Positions 1 to 9,596 of a stretch of DNA of 64,000 nt are shown here, piece by piece. The DNA lies in contig NZ_JASAOF010000001.1 in assembly GCF_029952525.1 (NCBI RefSeq), positions 124,001-188,000 of the forward strand, written 5' to 3'. Position 1 is the stretch's first letter, and every line of letters begins with the position of its first letter. A program made the position numbers and the translations under genes. Source of the DNA: Saccharopolyspora ipomoeae (GTDB lineage: Bacteria; Actinomycetota; Actinomycetes; Mycobacteriales; Pseudonocardiaceae). Below the pieces are notes generated by a model, which had not been told where the DNA came from, searched no databases, and saw only the letters and a list, made by a program, of their open reading frames with translations.

Positions 1-35
1 GCGGCGCGGGCACCGACGTCCTGCCCAACGCCTGA
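1..35 (+). CDS. bioB: C-terminal end of a biotin-operon gene, probably bioB (partial)
   Basis: The reading frame entering from the left edge encodes only [10 protein letters not shown] before a TGA at 33-35 that overlaps the bioA ATG (TGATG). A tail of this type (GAGT..PNA) is what I remember from actinobacterial biotin synthases, and bioB immediately upstream of bioA-bioF-bioD is a common order. Too short for any domain evidence, so the identity is inference from position. Confidence 0.4.
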   Translation, partial: GAGTDVLPNA

Positions 36-1294
36 TGGAGGCCCCCGCGCTGCTGGCCTACGACCGCGAGCACCTGTGGCACCCCTACACCTCGATGCTC
101 GACCCCGCCCCGACCCGGCTCGTCACCGGCGCGTCGGGCAGCCGGATCGAGATCGACGGCGTCGGTGAGGTCGTCGACGGGATGGCCTCGTGGTGGTCGG
201 CGATCCACGGCTACCGGCACCCCGCGCTCGACGAGGCGCTGCGGTGCCAGGCCGAGCGGTTCTCGCACGTGATGTTCGGCGGTCTCACCCACGAACCGGC
301 GGTCGAGCTGGCGCGGCGCCTGGTCGAGATCACCCCCGACGGGCTCGACCGGGTGTTCCTGGCCGACTCCGGTTCGGTGAGCGTCGAGGTCGCGATGAAG
401 ATGGCGCTGCAGCACCAGCGCGGTCGCGGACGCCCCGAGCGCACCCGGTTCCTCACCGTCCGCGGCGGCTACCACGGCGACACCTTCGACTGCATGAGCG
501 TGTGCGACCCCGACGGCGGCATGCACTCGATGTGGTCGGCGCTGCTGCCCGAGCAGGTCTTCGGCGAGCGGCCACCGGCGGTCGGCGAGGACGTGACCGC
601 GTGGGCCGAGGGCTTCCGGGCGCTGGCAGCCGAGCACGCCCACCGGCTGGCCGGGCTCGTCGTGGAACCGCTGCTGCAGGGCGCGGGCGGGATGCGCCCC
701 TACCCCGCCGAGTGCCTGCGGGTGTTCCGCGAGATCGCCGACGAGCACGGGCTGGTGCTGATCTTCGACGAGATCGCCACCGGGTTCGGCCGCACCGGCA
801 CGCTCTTCGCCGCGGAGGCCGGCGGGGTGAGCCCGGACGTGCTGTGCCTGGGCAAGGCGCTCACCGGCGGCTACCTGACGATGGCGGCGACGCTGTGCAC
901 CGGCGAGGTGGCGCGCGGGATCTCCGGCAGCGACTCCGGCGTGCTCATGCACGGTCCGACGTTCATGGGCAACCCGCTGGCCTGCGCGGTGGCCTCGGCG
1001 AGCCTGGACCTGCTGGCCACCGGCGGGTGGGAGCAGGACGTGCGGCGGATCAACACCGGACTGCAGGCGCTGCACGACGTCGACGCCGCCGAGGTGCGGG
1101 TCCTCGGCGCGGTCGGCGTCGTCCGCCTCGACCACCCGGTGGACGTCGCCCAGGCGACCGAGGCGGCGCTGGCCGAGGGCGCGTGGCTGCGCCCGTTCCG
1201 CGACCTGATCTACACGATGCCGCCGTACGTGTGCAGCGACGAGGACGTGGCGACGCTGTGCGCGGGCATCGCCGCCGCGGCGGAGGCGGGATGA
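35..1294 (+). CDS. bioA: adenosylmethionine-8-amino-7-oxononanoate aminotransferase
   Basis: PLP-dependent class III aminotransferase of biotin synthesis: converts 8-amino-7-oxononanoate (KAPA) to 7,8-diaminononanoate (DAPA) using S-adenosylmethionine as amino donor, in the cytosol. The 419-residue protein is full length. It opens with the BioA-typical HLWHPYTS (residues 13-20), has the PLP-contact [11 protein letters not shown] near 245-255 and the Schiff-base lysine in LGKALTGGY (K274). First gene wholly in the window of bioA-bioF-bioD; its stop overlaps the bioF start (ATGA), implying translational coupling. Confidence 0.95.
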   Translation: MEAPALLAYDREHLWHPYTSMLDPAPTRLVTGASGSRIEIDGVGEVVDGMASWWSAIHGYRHPALDEALRCQAERFSHVMFGGLTHEPAVELARRLVEITPDGLDRVFLADSGSVSVEVAMKMALQHQRGRGRPERTRFLTVRGGYHGDTFDCMSVCDPDGGMHSMWSALLPEQVFGERPPAVGEDVTAWAEGFRALAAEHAHRLAGLVVEPLLQGAGGMRPYPAECLRVFREIADEHGLVLIFDEIATGFGRTGTLFAAEAGGVSPDVLCLGKALTGGYLTMAATLCTGEVARGISGSDSGVLMHGPTFMGNPLACAVASASLDLLATGGWEQDVRRINTGLQALHDVDAAEVRVLGAVGVVRLDHPVDVAQATEAALAEGAWLRPFRDLIYTMPPYVCSDEDVATLCAGIAAAAEAG

Positions 1295-2421
1295 GCTGGC
1301 AGCGGTGGCTGGCCGAGCAGCGGGAGGAGCGCGAGCGCGCGGGCCTGCGCCGCGCGCTGCGCCCGCGCGCGCTCGGCGAGGACGTCCTGGACCTGGCCGG
1401 CAACGATTACCTGGGCCTGAGCGCGCACCCCGAGGTGCGCGCGGCCGCGGCCGGGGCGGCCCGGTCCTGGGGCGCGGGATCGGGCGCGTCGCGGCTGGTC
1501 ACGGGCACGACGACGCTGCACGGCGAGCTGGAGGCCGAGCTCGCCGACTTCACCGGGCGACCCGCCGCGCTGGTGTGCTCCACCGGCTACCACGCCAACC
1601 TCTCGGCGGTCACGGCGCTCGCCGACCGCGACGCGCTGATCGTCTCGGACGCGCACGTGCACGCCTCGCTGATCGACGCGGCCCGGTTGTCGCGCGCTGC
1701 GGTCGATGTGGTGCCGCACAACGACGTCGACGCGGTGCGGGCGGCGCTGGAGAAGGCCGACGGGCGACGGGCGATGGTGCTGACCGAGTCGGTGTACTCG
1801 GTTCTCGGCGACGCCGCACCGCTGCCGGAGCTGGCCGCGCTCTGCGCCGAGCGCGGCGCGCTGCTGCTGGTCGACGAGGCGCACGGGCTCGGTGTCGTCG
1901 GCGACGGGGGCCGGGGCCTGGTGGCCGGTCTGGGCGAGGCGCCGCAGGTGGTCATGACGGCGACGCTGTCGAAGTCGCTGGGCGCGATGGGCGGGGCGGT
2001 GCTGGGGTCGCCGGAGCTGGTGGAGCACCTGGTCAACCGGGCTCGGCCGTTCATCTTCGACACCGCGCTGGCGCCGGCGCCCACCGCCGGAGCGCTGGCG
2101 GCGCTGCGCCTGCTGCGGGACCGCCCGGACCTGCCGGAGCGGATCCACCACCGGGCCGCGCGGCTCGCCGAGCGGCTCGGCGTCACCCGGTCCGCGGGCG
2201 CGGTGCTGTCGGTGCCGATGTCCTCGCCGCAGCGGGCGCTGGCGGCGCAGGACGCCGCGCGCCAGGCCGGTGTGCGGGTGGGGTGCTTCCGGCCGCCGTC
2301 GGTGCCCGACGGGGTCTCCCGGCTGCGGATCACCACCCAGGCCGGTATCGCCGAGGACGCGTGGGACCGCGCGGTCGAGGTGCTCGCGGGAGTCGTCGAG
2401 CGGCATCGGAGGGCAGCATGA
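1291..2421 (+). CDS. bioF: 8-amino-7-oxononanoate synthase
   Basis: Decarboxylating condensation of pimeloyl-ACP/CoA with L-alanine to give KAPA, the first committed ring-assembly step of biotin synthesis. The ATG at 1291 overlaps the bioA stop and gives 376 residues, the family's usual size. Seen: [11 protein letters not shown] (34-44), the cofactor-stacking TGYHAN (98-103), DEAHGLG (195-201), and the PLP lysine in [11 protein letters not shown] (K228). The stop overlaps the bioD ATG by four bases. A longer in-frame opening upstream is only a bioA shadow. Confidence 0.95.
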   Translation: MSWQRWLAEQREERERAGLRRALRPRALGEDVLDLAGNDYLGLSAHPEVRAAAAGAARSWGAGSGASRLVTGTTTLHGELEAELADFTGRPAALVCSTGYHANLSAVTALADRDALIVSDAHVHASLIDAARLSRAAVDVVPHNDVDAVRAALEKADGRRAMVLTESVYSVLGDAAPLPELAALCAERGALLLVDEAHGLGVVGDGGRGLVAGLGEAPQVVMTATLSKSLGAMGGAVLGSPELVEHLVNRARPFIFDTALAPAPTAGALAALRLLRDRPDLPERIHHRAARLAERLGVTRSAGAVLSVPMSSPQRALAAQDAARQAGVRVGCFRPPSVPDGVSRLRITTQAGIAEDAWDRAVEVLAGVVERHRRAA

Positions 2422-3074
2422 TCGTCTTCGTCACCGGGACCGACACCGGCGTCGGCAAGACCGTGGCCACCGCCGCGCTCGCCGTCCACTTCGGACCGGA
2501 CGTGGTGGTGGTCAAGCCGACCCAGACCGGCACCGACGAACCCGACGTCGAGGTCGTCCGCCGCCTGGCCGGATGCCGGGTCGCCCAGCTCGCGCACCTG
2601 CCCGACCCGCTCGCCCCGGACACCGCCGCCCGGCTGCGCGGCACCGCGGTCCCGGCGATCGGCGAGCACGCCGCGCACGTCCGCGCGCTCGCCCGCCGCC
2701 ACCAGGTGGTGATCGTGGAAGGGGCGGGCGGAGCCCTGGTCCGCCTGGACACCACCGGGGGCACGCTGCCCGACCTGGCCGCCGAACTCGCCCTCGATCA
2801 CGAGGTGCGCCTGCACGTCGTCACCCGGGTCGGCCTGGGAACGCTCAACCACACGGAGCTGACCGTCGAGGCCCTGCGCGGGCGCGGTCTGGAACCGGCG
2901 GGGCTCGTGCTCGGGTCGGTGCCCGAACACCCCGACCTGGCCGAAGGGTGCAACACCACCGAGCTCCCCCGCGTCACCGGCCTCCCGGTGCTCGCCGCGC
3001 TCCCCGAGCGCGCGGGATCGCTCCCGCCCGAGGAGTTCCGCGGCCGGGTCGCCTCCTGGTTCCGCTCCCGGTGA
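2418..3074 (+). CDS. bioD: ATP-dependent dethiobiotin synthetase
   Basis: Closes the ureido ring of dethiobiotin from DAPA, CO2 and ATP. The ATG at 2418 overlaps the bioF stop; 218 residues. The N-terminal P-loop TGTDTGVGKT (6-15) with the following KPTQTG is diagnostic of BioD, and EGAGGALV near 100 is the conserved second loop. Last gene of the biotin operon; the following gene is convergent, 39 bases away. No BioH/BioC is visible in the window, so the pimeloyl moiety is made elsewhere. Confidence 0.95.
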   Translation: MIVFVTGTDTGVGKTVATAALAVHFGPDVVVVKPTQTGTDEPDVEVVRRLAGCRVAQLAHLPDPLAPDTAARLRGTAVPAIGEHAAHVRALARRHQVVIVEGAGGALVRLDTTGGTLPDLAAELALDHEVRLHVVTRVGLGTLNHTELTVEALRGRGLEPAGLVLGSVPEHPDLAEGCNTTELPRVTGLPVLAALPERAGSLPPEEFRGRVASWFRSR

Positions 3075-3113
3075 TGCCCGAGCGCTGGGGCTGTTCGCCG
3101 CCCGCGCGCAGCG

Positions 3114-3761
3114 CTACCTCGGCGTGACGATGCGGTGGTCGAAGGCGTAGACGATGGCCGCGGCCCGGTCGCGCACGTCGAGCTTGACGAAGATGTGGCC
3201 GACGTGGCTCTTCACGGTCACCTCGGAGATGCCGAGCTCCGCGGCGATCTCGGCGTTCGAGAGGCCGCGGCCGAGGAGCACCAGCACGTCGTGCTCGCGG
3301 GAGGTGAGCTCCTCGACGGCGGTGGCCTCGGGTTCGGGCGCGCTGGTCCGGTAGGCGGTGAGCACGCGACCGGTGACGGCCGGGTCGAGGCAGGCCTCGC
3401 CCGCCGCCAGCGCGCGCACGGCGCGGATGACGTCCTCGGCGGGCGAGTCCTTGAGCAGGAAGCCGCTGGCCCCGGCGCGCAGCGCGCCGGAGAGCAGCTG
3501 GTCGTCGTCGAAGGTCGTCAGCACCAGCACCGGCGGCGGGTCCTCCGCCGCCTGCAACCGGCGGGTGGCCTCGATGCCGTCGACGTGCTTCATGCGCAGG
3601 TCCATGACCACGACGTCGGGACGGTCGGCGGCCACGGCGTCGTCGACCTCTGCCCCGTCCGCGCACTCGCCGACGACGGCGAACCCGTCCTTGCGGCGCA
3701 GGATCCGCCGCAGTCCCGAGCGGACCAGCTCCTGGTCGTCGACGAGCAACACCTTGATCAT
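3114..3761 (-). CDS. NarL/LuxR-family two-component response regulator
   Basis: DNA-binding response regulator, 215 residues from the ATG at 3761. A longer upstream reading would add residues lying inside the kinase gene. Receiver domain 1-120 with acidic pocket DD (8-9), phospho-acceptor D54 in VVMDLRM and the K of LLKDSP near 103; C-terminal LuxR helix-turn-helix LTSREHDVLVLLGRG...NAEIAAELGISEVTVKSHV. Only 16 bases separate it from the upstream kinase gene, so the two are co-transcribed partners. The stimulus and regulon are unknown; the divergent P450 next door is a plausible target. Confidence 0.9.
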   Translation of the reverse strand: MIKVLLVDDQELVRSGLRRILRRKDGFAVVGECADGAEVDDAVAADRPDVVVMDLRMKHVDGIEATRRLQAAEDPPPVLVLTTFDDDQLLSGALRAGASGFLLKDSPAEDVIRAVRALAAGEACLDPAVTGRVLTAYRTSAPEPEATAVEELTSREHDVLVLLGRGLSNAEIAAELGISEVTVKSHVGHIFVKLDVRDRAAAIVYAFDHRIVTPR

Positions 3762-3777
3762 CGGGCCTCCGCGGGGA

Positions 3778-4953
3778 TCATCGGGCATCCGGAGCGGGCG
3801 GGGCGTCGGGCGCGAAATCGGCGCGCACCACCCACCGGCCGTCCTCGGGACCTGCCGAGAGGTGCCCACCCAGGAGCTCGGCGCGCTGGCGCATCCCGGC
3901 GATTCCGTTGCCGGTCACGACCTCGGGGACCGCGCCCGCGAGGTCGTTGGACACCGTGAGCGCGGTGCCGGGACCGAGGACGAGGCGCACCTCGGTGCTG
4001 CCGCCGGGCGCGTGCTTGACGACGTTGGCCAGCGCCTCGCGGGCGATCCGGTAGAGCGCGAGACCCGTTGCGGCCGACACCGTTCCGGGATCGCCGCGGA
4101 CGTCGCAGGTCACCGGGACCCCAGCGCGCACGACGTCGGAGACGAGCTCGTCGATGTCATCGATCCCGGGTTCCGGGCGGACCTTCGTCGGCTCGGAGTC
4201 CAGCAGCCCCACCGTGCGGCGGATGTCGGCGATGGCCTGGCGGCCGAGCCGCTCGGCGTCGGTGAGCGCGTCGACGGCCTCGTCGACGTCGCGGTCCTCC
4301 TGCAGCGCGCGGCGGGCGCCGGTGAGGTGCAGCAGCGTGATGCTCAGCGAGTGGGCGACGACGTCGTGCACCTCGCGGGCGATGCGGCGGCGCTCGTCGT
4401 CGGCGGCTTGCGCGGTCCGCTCGGCCTGCGACCGGCGCTCCTGCTCGAACAGCCGCAGCTGGGTCCGGATGATGTAACCGGTCGCCCAGCCGAGCGCGAT
4501 GGTCACCAGCGAGAACGCCAGCCCGTAGCCGAGGTGGCCGAGCGCGGCGGCGGTGATGGGGACCAGCGCGGCCACCGCGGCGGTCGTCAGGCTCACCCGC
4601 GCCGAGGTGACGGCGGCGCACTCGGCGAGCATCACCACCAGGATCAGCGGCGCGAGGTCGTTCGCGACCGGGTGCACCAGCAGGATCGAGGTGCCCAGCA
4701 TCGCGCAGACGGCCACCCCGAGGGGCCGCCCGCCGTCCGGGATGGGCCTTCCCGCCAGCAGGTGCACCACCGGCACGATCGCGAGCAGACCGCCGACCAG
4801 CGTCCAGTCGACGATCCCGGCGGCCAGCCGCTGCACCACCGCGACGGCCGAGACCACCACCAGGCACGCGTGCCCCGGCAGCACGACGGCCGGCGGGTAG
4901 CCGAACGGCAGCGCCGCCGCCCTGCCGTGCACGTAGCGGATCGCACTCCTCAT
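3778..4953 (-). CDS. two-component sensor histidine kinase (HisKA_3 type)
   Basis: Membrane sensor kinase paired with the response regulator at 3114-3761. The 391-residue protein starts at the ATG at 4953. Residues about 20-165 are hydrophobic with five to six membrane helices; a dimerisation/phosphoacceptor segment follows with DDERRRIAREVHDVVAHSLSI (H196), and a C-terminal HATPase domain with GNGIAGMRQRAELLGG. This is the NarX/DesK-like architecture common in actinomycetes. There is no large extracytoplasmic domain, so the signal is probably sensed within or near the membrane. It is transcribed divergently from the P450 gene, with 114 bases between the starts. Confidence 0.9.
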   Translation of the reverse strand: MRSAIRYVHGRAAALPFGYPPAVVLPGHACLVVVSAVAVVQRLAAGIVDWTLVGGLLAIVPVVHLLAGRPIPDGGRPLGVAVCAMLGTSILLVHPVANDLAPLILVVMLAECAAVTSARVSLTTAAVAALVPITAAALGHLGYGLAFSLVTIALGWATGYIIRTQLRLFEQERRSQAERTAQAADDERRRIAREVHDVVAHSLSITLLHLTGARRALQEDRDVDEAVDALTDAERLGRQAIADIRRTVGLLDSEPTKVRPEPGIDDIDELVSDVVRAGVPVTCDVRGDPGTVSAATGLALYRIAREALANVVKHAPGGSTEVRLVLGPGTALTVSNDLAGAVPEVVTGNGIAGMRQRAELLGGHLSAGPEDGRWVVRADFAPDAPPAPDAR

Positions 4954-5067
4954 CCCGGTCACCCTAGAACGCCGCGAGCAGCGGGTGGATCTCCTCCTCA
5001 GGTAGGAGGCGAAACCGGGCCCGCAGGACGATGTGCGCCCGGTCACCCGCCCGATAGCGTTGCGGGC

Positions 5068-6492
5068 ATGACGACCTCGATCGCCCCGTCCGCAGCGCCG
5101 CACCGGGGACGTTGGTGGGAGGACGCGACGCCGTCCGCTTCCCGCGAGTGGGCGCCTTCGCCCGCCGGTCCGACCGACGATCCGGGCACGCCGCCACCGC
5201 TGCTCGGGACGGGACGGCTGCGCCAGACCCTGCGGTTCGCCCACGACCAGGGCGGGCTGCTGTTCGAGGGCGCCCGGCGGCACGGCGACATCTTCGGGGT
5301 CACCACGATGCTGGAGAAGCGGCCGCTGGCCATCACCGCGCACCCGGATCACGTGAAGTCGCTGTTCACCGCGGGACCGGCGCTGGCGCCGTCGACGGCG
5401 GGCCAGTCGATGCTGCGCCCGATCGTCGGCGATTCGGTGCTGACGGTGACCGGGGAACCGCACCGGCGCAAGCGCAAGCTGCTCATGCCGCCGTTCCACG
5501 GCAAGGCCATCGCCCGCTACCGCGAGCAGATCCAGGAGGCCACCGACCGGGAGATCGGCTCCTGGCGGGCCGGTTCGCGGATCCGGCTGGCCGACGCCGC
5601 CCAGAAGGTCACCCTCGACGTGATCATGTCCGGCGTGTTCGGCATCGACTACAGCTCCGGCGAGGCCGAGCAGCTGCTGCGCACGCGGCTGCGGCAGCTG
5701 CTGGGCCTGTCGGTCAGCCCGCTGGCCCGGGTCAGCGAGGCGCTGTCGATGCGCCGGTCCGAGCCCGTCGGCGTGCAGAAGTGGGGCCTGGCGCACCTCG
5801 ACCGGGCGGTCATGGCGGTGATCGCCGAGCGTCGCGCCGCGCACGTGCCGGGCGAGCGGCACGACATCCTGTCGCTGCTGCTCGACACCCGCGACGACGA
5901 GGGCGAGCCGCTCAGCGACGGCGAGTTGCGCAACGAGCTGCTCACGCTGGTGCTCGCCGGGCACGAGACGACCGCGAACTCCATCGGCTGGGCCTTCGAG
6001 CGCCTGGTCCGCGCACCGGGCCCCTACGGCAGGCTGCGCGAAGCGGCGCGGGGCGAGGACGACGAGGACTACGTGGAGGCCACGATCCACGAGTCGATGC
6101 GGGTGCGGCCGGTGATCCCGATGCTGGGCAGGCGGGTCAAGGCCGACTGGCGCTTCGGTGACGCCGTGGTGCCTGCGGGCACGCGCGTGCTGATCGGGGT
6201 GCTGTCGCTGCACCACCGCGACGACCTCTACGCCGACCCGTTCACCTTCGACCCGGACCGGTTCGTCGGCGTGAAACCCGGCTCCAGCACGTGGATCCCG
6301 TTCGGCGGCGGCGACCGGCGGTGCCTGGGCGCGACGCTGGCGATGGAGGAGATGCGCATCCTCACCGCCGAGATCGCCCGCCGCACCGACCTGAAAGCCG
6401 TGTCGCAGGCGGCGGAACGCCCGGTGCACCGCAACGTCACGATGATCCCGGGACGGGGCGGCGCGGTCGAGATCACCTCGGTGCGACCGTGA
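5068..6492 (+). CDS. cytochrome P450
   Basis: Haem-thiolate monooxygenase, 474 residues from the ATG at 5068. The I-helix oxygen-activation motif AGHETT lies at 297-302, the K-helix ESMR at 342-345 and the haem ligand signature FGGGDRRCLG at 412-421 (C419). There is no transmembrane anchor; a proline-rich leader of about 45 residues precedes the fold. No ferredoxin or reductase gene is adjacent, so the redox partner is encoded elsewhere. Divergent from the two-component system, which may control it. The substrate cannot be read from sequence. Nearness to the biotin operon is not enough to call it a BioI-type pimelate P450. Confidence 0.92.
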   Translation: MTTSIAPSAAPHRGRWWEDATPSASREWAPSPAGPTDDPGTPPPLLGTGRLRQTLRFAHDQGGLLFEGARRHGDIFGVTTMLEKRPLAITAHPDHVKSLFTAGPALAPSTAGQSMLRPIVGDSVLTVTGEPHRRKRKLLMPPFHGKAIARYREQIQEATDREIGSWRAGSRIRLADAAQKVTLDVIMSGVFGIDYSSGEAEQLLRTRLRQLLGLSVSPLARVSEALSMRRSEPVGVQKWGLAHLDRAVMAVIAERRAAHVPGERHDILSLLLDTRDDEGEPLSDGELRNELLTLVLAGHETTANSIGWAFERLVRAPGPYGRLREAARGEDDEDYVEATIHESMRVRPVIPMLGRRVKADWRFGDAVVPAGTRVLIGVLSLHHRDDLYADPFTFDPDRFVGVKPGSSTWIPFGGGDRRCLGATLAMEEMRILTAEIARRTDLKAVSQAAERPVHRNVTMIPGRGGAVEITSVRP

Positions 6493-6586
6493 TCACTCCC
6501 GTGACCTGGCCTACTTCCGGCTAATTCCCGATCATCGCGATGCGATCACCCGTGTGGGGAGACACCTCGTTGACGGGAGCGGAGCG

Positions 6587-6754
6587 ATGAGCACCGACAC
6601 GAGAACGCGCATCATCCTGAGGAACCTGGCGCCGCTGCGGGAGCAGGCCGAGCCGTACGACGACTGGCGGCGGCTGGACCGCGAGGCCGCGGTCGCCGCC
6701 CACCGCATCCGGGACTTCGAGCTCCCCGGCCGGAGCAAGCGCGACGAGCGCTGA
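6587..6754 (+). CDS. small hypothetical protein (55 aa)
   Basis: Begins at the ATG at 6587 with a good purine-rich ribosome site (gggagcgg) a few bases upstream. The product is soluble and highly charged, with a central LREQAEPYDDWRRLDREAA segment likely to form an amphipathic helix. I do not recognise a family. The codon third-position bias fits the organism, which favours a real gene, but the length leaves doubt. Confidence 0.5.
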   Translation: MSTDTRTRIILRNLAPLREQAEPYDDWRRLDREAAVAAHRIRDFELPGRSKRDER

Positions 6755-6823
6755 CCGCGCCCGGGCCCAGCGGTCTCAGGTTTCAGTGGTCTCAGGCCCA
6801 GGGGCCTCAGGCGCTCCGGGAGC

Positions 6824-7246
6824 TCAGGCTCCCGGAGCGAGGATCTCGGCGTCGAAGCCGACGGCTCGCAGGGTGCCGAGCGGGTCGGCGACGAGCTTGC
6901 GGGCGTCGAGGTCCATGATGCCCAGCACGCAGGTGATGTCGGCGGAGATGGTGCCGTCGGCCTTGGTGATCACCGTGTCGAGGTGGAACGACTTGCCCGA
7001 GCCGAACTTGGCCTCGCAGGAGGCCTCGACGTGCTCGTTGGCGCGCAGCTCGCGCCGGAAGTTCACGGTGGTGCTCAGCAGCACCGGCGACAGCTTCTGC
7101 GCGACCAGCCCGTCCCAGTCGCACCCGGCCGCCTGGAACCCGGCAACCCGCGCCACCTCGCCGTACTGGTGGTACACCGCGTGGTTGACGTGGCCGAGCG
7201 CGTCGAGCTCGTAGCTGCGGACCTGAAGCGGAACACGAAAAGTCAC
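6824..7246 (-). CDS. acyl-CoA thioesterase, 4HBT hotdog fold
   Basis: Cytosolic hotdog-fold thioesterase of the YbgC/4-hydroxybenzoyl-CoA type, 140 residues from a GTG at 7246. The N-terminal YELDALGHVNHAVYHQYGE carries the family's active-site aspartate (D15) followed by the conserved HVNHAVY helix. It probably hydrolyses short or medium acyl-CoAs. Monocistronic on the minus strand, downstream of and co-directional with the pxp locus, from which 95 bases separate it. Confidence 0.85.
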   Translation of the reverse strand: MTFRVPLQVRSYELDALGHVNHAVYHQYGEVARVAGFQAAGCDWDGLVAQKLSPVLLSTTVNFRRELRANEHVEASCEAKFGSGKSFHLDTVITKADGTISADITCVLGIMDLDARKLVADPLGTLRAVGFDAEILAPGA

Positions 7247-7341
7247 GTCGCCACCGTAAGCAGCGGGTCCGGCACGCGCTCCGCAATCATGACCAGGATC
7301 GCAAGTGGCCCAGGCCTCATCAGGGCGCCTGGTGGTCCCCG

Positions 7342-8118
7342 TCAGGGCACCTGGTAGTCACTGTCGCGCGCGTCGGTGATGGCCATGTGGCCGGGGGCGT
7401 GACCGATCGCGAACGACGGCCTGGACTGCATCACCGCCGCCTGCGGGGTGACGCCGCAGGCCCAGAACACCGGGATCTCACCGGGCCGGACCTCCACCGC
7501 ATCGCCGAAGTCGGGCGCGCCGAGGTCGGCGATCCCCAGCTGCTCCGGGGAGCCGATGTGCACCGGGGCGCCGTGCACCGCCGGGTAGCGGGAGGTCACG
7601 CGCACGGCCGTGGCGACCAGCTCCGCCGGGACCGGACGCATCGAGACCACCAGCGGGCCCGACAGCGCCCCGGCGGGGCGGCACTGCCGCGACGTCCGGT
7701 ACATCGGCACGTTGCTGCCGGCCTCGATGTGGCGGACCGGCACGCCGGCCTCCAGGAGCGCGGCCTCGAAGGTGAAGCTGCACCCGACCAGGAAGCTCAC
7801 CAGGTCGTCCCGCCACAGGTCGGTGACCTCGGTACGCTCCTCGACCAGCTCCCCGTCGCGGTAGACGGTGTAGGCGGGCAGGTCGGTGCGCAGGTCACCG
7901 GCGAACAGCGACGCGCCGGTCTCCCCCGGCTCGGTCACGTCCAGCACCGGGCACGACTTCGGGTTGCGCTGCGCGAACAGCAGGAAGTCGTAGGCGTGCT
8001 CGCGGGGCAGCGAGATCAGGTTGGCCTGGGTCCACCCGGCGCTGAAACCGGAGGTCGGCACCCGCAGTCCGCCCCGGAACGCCGCCCGGGCCTGCTCGGG
8101 TGAGAAGTCCTTCGACAT
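7342..8118 (-). CDS. putative hydro-lyase, DUF1445 (YcsI family)
   Basis: 258-residue member of the DUF1445/YcsI family, annotated as putative hydro-lyase or D-glutamate-cyclase-like. The family hallmarks are present: the N-terminal [16 protein letters not shown], the central [19 protein letters not shown] and the C-terminal [19 protein letters not shown]. In Bacillus subtilis the orthologue ycsI sits in the ycsF-ycsG-ycsI-kip operon, and the same companions are found here, 18 bases upstream. A role in 5-oxoproline or related lactam metabolism is therefore likely, but the reaction is not established. Confidence 0.85.
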   Translation of the reverse strand: MSKDFSPEQARAAFRGGLRVPTSGFSAGWTQANLISLPREHAYDFLLFAQRNPKSCPVLDVTEPGETGASLFAGDLRTDLPAYTVYRDGELVEERTEVTDLWRDDLVSFLVGCSFTFEAALLEAGVPVRHIEAGSNVPMYRTSRQCRPAGALSGPLVVSMRPVPAELVATAVRVTSRYPAVHGAPVHIGSPEQLGIADLGAPDFGDAVEVRPGEIPVFWACGVTPQAAVMQSRPSFAIGHAPGHMAITDARDSDYQVP

Positions 8119-8136
8119 CGCGCGCTCCTGACGTGC

Positions 8137-8988
8137 TCAGAGGAATCGGAAGTGGACGTGCTGGCCCGGGCGCGCCTGCGCGGCCTTGGCCACGTCGGCG
8201 GCCACCACCACGCCGATCACCGGGTAGCCGCCGGTCACGGGGTGGTCGGCCAGGAAGAGGGTCGGCGTGCCCAGCGGCGGCACCTGCAGCGCGCCGGTGA
8301 CCATGCCCTCGCTGGGGAGCTCCTCGGTGCGGCTGCGCTCCAGCACCGGTCCGTCGAGCCGCATGCCGACCCGGTTGCTCTCGGAGGTGACCTCGTAGGG
8401 CGCGCTGACCAGCGTCGTCAGCGCCTCGGAGGTGAACCAGTCGTCGCGCGGACCGGGTCGCACCCGCAGCACGACGTGCTCCGGTGGATCGGCGACGGGC
8501 GCGAGGTCCACGACCGGGAACCGCTCCGGCGGCGCCCCGACCGGCAGCGCGGTGCCGGGGCTCAGCGGGTCGGGTCCGAGGCCCGAGAGCACGTCGGTGG
8601 ACCGCGACCCCAGCACCGGGTCGACGTCGAGACCGCCGCGGACGGCGAGGTAGCTGCGCAGGCCGACGGCCGGAACGCCCAGCCGCAGCTCGGTTCCGCG
8701 CGGCACGCGCAGCACCGAGTTGGGCGCCGCACCACGACCGTCCACTGTGATCGGACAGGGCGCCCCGGTGAGCGCCACCGTCAGATCCCGGTGGGCGCGC
8801 AGGGCGAGTCCGCCGAAGGTGATCTCGATTCCCGCAGCGCCCTCGTCGTTGCCGACGAGCCGGTTGGCCAGCCGCAGCGAAACGGCGTCGGCGGCACCGG
8901 AGGTGCCCACGCCGATCCCGGCCAGTCCCGGCCTGCCGAGGTCTTGCACGGTGGCCAGCGGGCCGGTGGCCAGCACTTCCACACTCAT
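8137..8988 (-). CDS. pxpC: 5-oxoprolinase subunit C (biotin-dependent carboxyltransferase family, KipA-like)
   Basis: Part of the PxpABC ATP-dependent 5-oxoprolinase that opens 5-oxo-L-proline to glutamate. 283 residues from the ATG at 8988. Seen: the family start VLATGPLATVQDLGRPGLAGIGV, the SGAADAVSLRLANRLVGN helix, and the C-terminal EGMVTGALQVPPLGTPTLFLADH(P). The start codon overlaps the pxpB stop (ATGA). PxpB and PxpC form the complex that activates the substrate for PxpA. Confidence 0.92.
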   Translation of the reverse strand: MSVEVLATGPLATVQDLGRPGLAGIGVGTSGAADAVSLRLANRLVGNDEGAAGIEITFGGLALRAHRDLTVALTGAPCPITVDGRGAAPNSVLRVPRGTELRLGVPAVGLRSYLAVRGGLDVDPVLGSRSTDVLSGLGPDPLSPGTALPVGAPPERFPVVDLAPVADPPEHVVLRVRPGPRDDWFTSEALTTLVSAPYEVTSESNRVGMRLDGPVLERSRTEELPSEGMVTGALQVPPLGTPTLFLADHPVTGGYPVIGVVVAADVAKAAQARPGQHVHFRFL

Positions 8989-9596
8989 CCGATCTCCCGG
9001 AACCGCACTCGCACGCCCGGTCGCAGCAGGGCCGGCGGGTCGCGGTCGATGTTCCAGATCTGCAGGTCGGTGCGGCCGATGAGCTGCCAGCCGCCGGGCG
9101 ATTCGCGCGGGTAGATGCCGCTGAACGCCCCCGCCAGGCCGACGGCCCCGGCGGGCACAGCGGTGCGCGACTCGGTGCGCCGCGGCACCACCAGGTCCTC
9201 GGGCCCGCCGGTGAGGTAGCCGAAACCCGGTGCGAAGCCGCCGAAGGCGACCTTCCAGTCGGCTCCGGTGTGCCGGTCGACGACCTCGCGCTCGGTGAGC
9301 CCGGTCAGCCGCGCGACCTCGGCGAGGTCGGCCCCGTCGTAGACCACCGGCACTTCCAGCTCCTCGCCCTCGCCGCGCAACCCGTGGCGGGGCTCGGCCG
9401 CGCGCACCGCCTCCTCGATGGCGCGCAGGTCGGCGCGGCGCGGATCCAGTTGCAGCAGCAGCGTTCTCGCCGCCGGGACGAGGTCGATGACGCCCTCGGG
9501 CGGTTCCTCGGACAGCGCCGCGTAGAGGGCGTGCACCTGCTGCAGGTCGGCCAGCTCGATCAGCAGCCCGGAGTCGGCGCAGGGCAGGAACCGCAT
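8985..9596 (-). CDS. pxpB: 5-oxoprolinase subunit B (KipI-like)
   Basis: 203-residue PxpB/KipI-family protein from the ATG at 9596, overlapping the pxpA stop by one base. Family marks: [18 protein letters not shown], the FGGFAPGFGYLTGGP loop (residues about 120-134), and the GAVGLAGAFSGIYPRESPGGWQLIG block near the C-terminus, a cyclophilin-like substrate site. It acts with PxpC next door. In Bacillus the homologue KipI also inhibits the sporulation kinase KinA; no such role is implied here. Confidence 0.92.
   Translation of the reverse strand: MRFLPCADSGLLIELADLQQVHALYAALSEEPPEGVIDLVPAARTLLLQLDPRRADLRAIEEAVRAAEPRHGLRGEGEELEVPVVYDGADLAEVARLTGLTEREVVDRHTGADWKVAFGGFAPGFGYLTGGPEDLVVPRRTESRTAVPAGAVGLAGAFSGIYPRESPGGWQLIGRTDLQIWNIDRDPPALLRPGVRVRFREIG

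Noticed and set aside
5068-6492. BioI-type pimelate-forming P450
   Set aside because: Only proximity to bio genes supports it; it is divergent from a two-component system and about 2 kb from the operon, separated by convergent genes.
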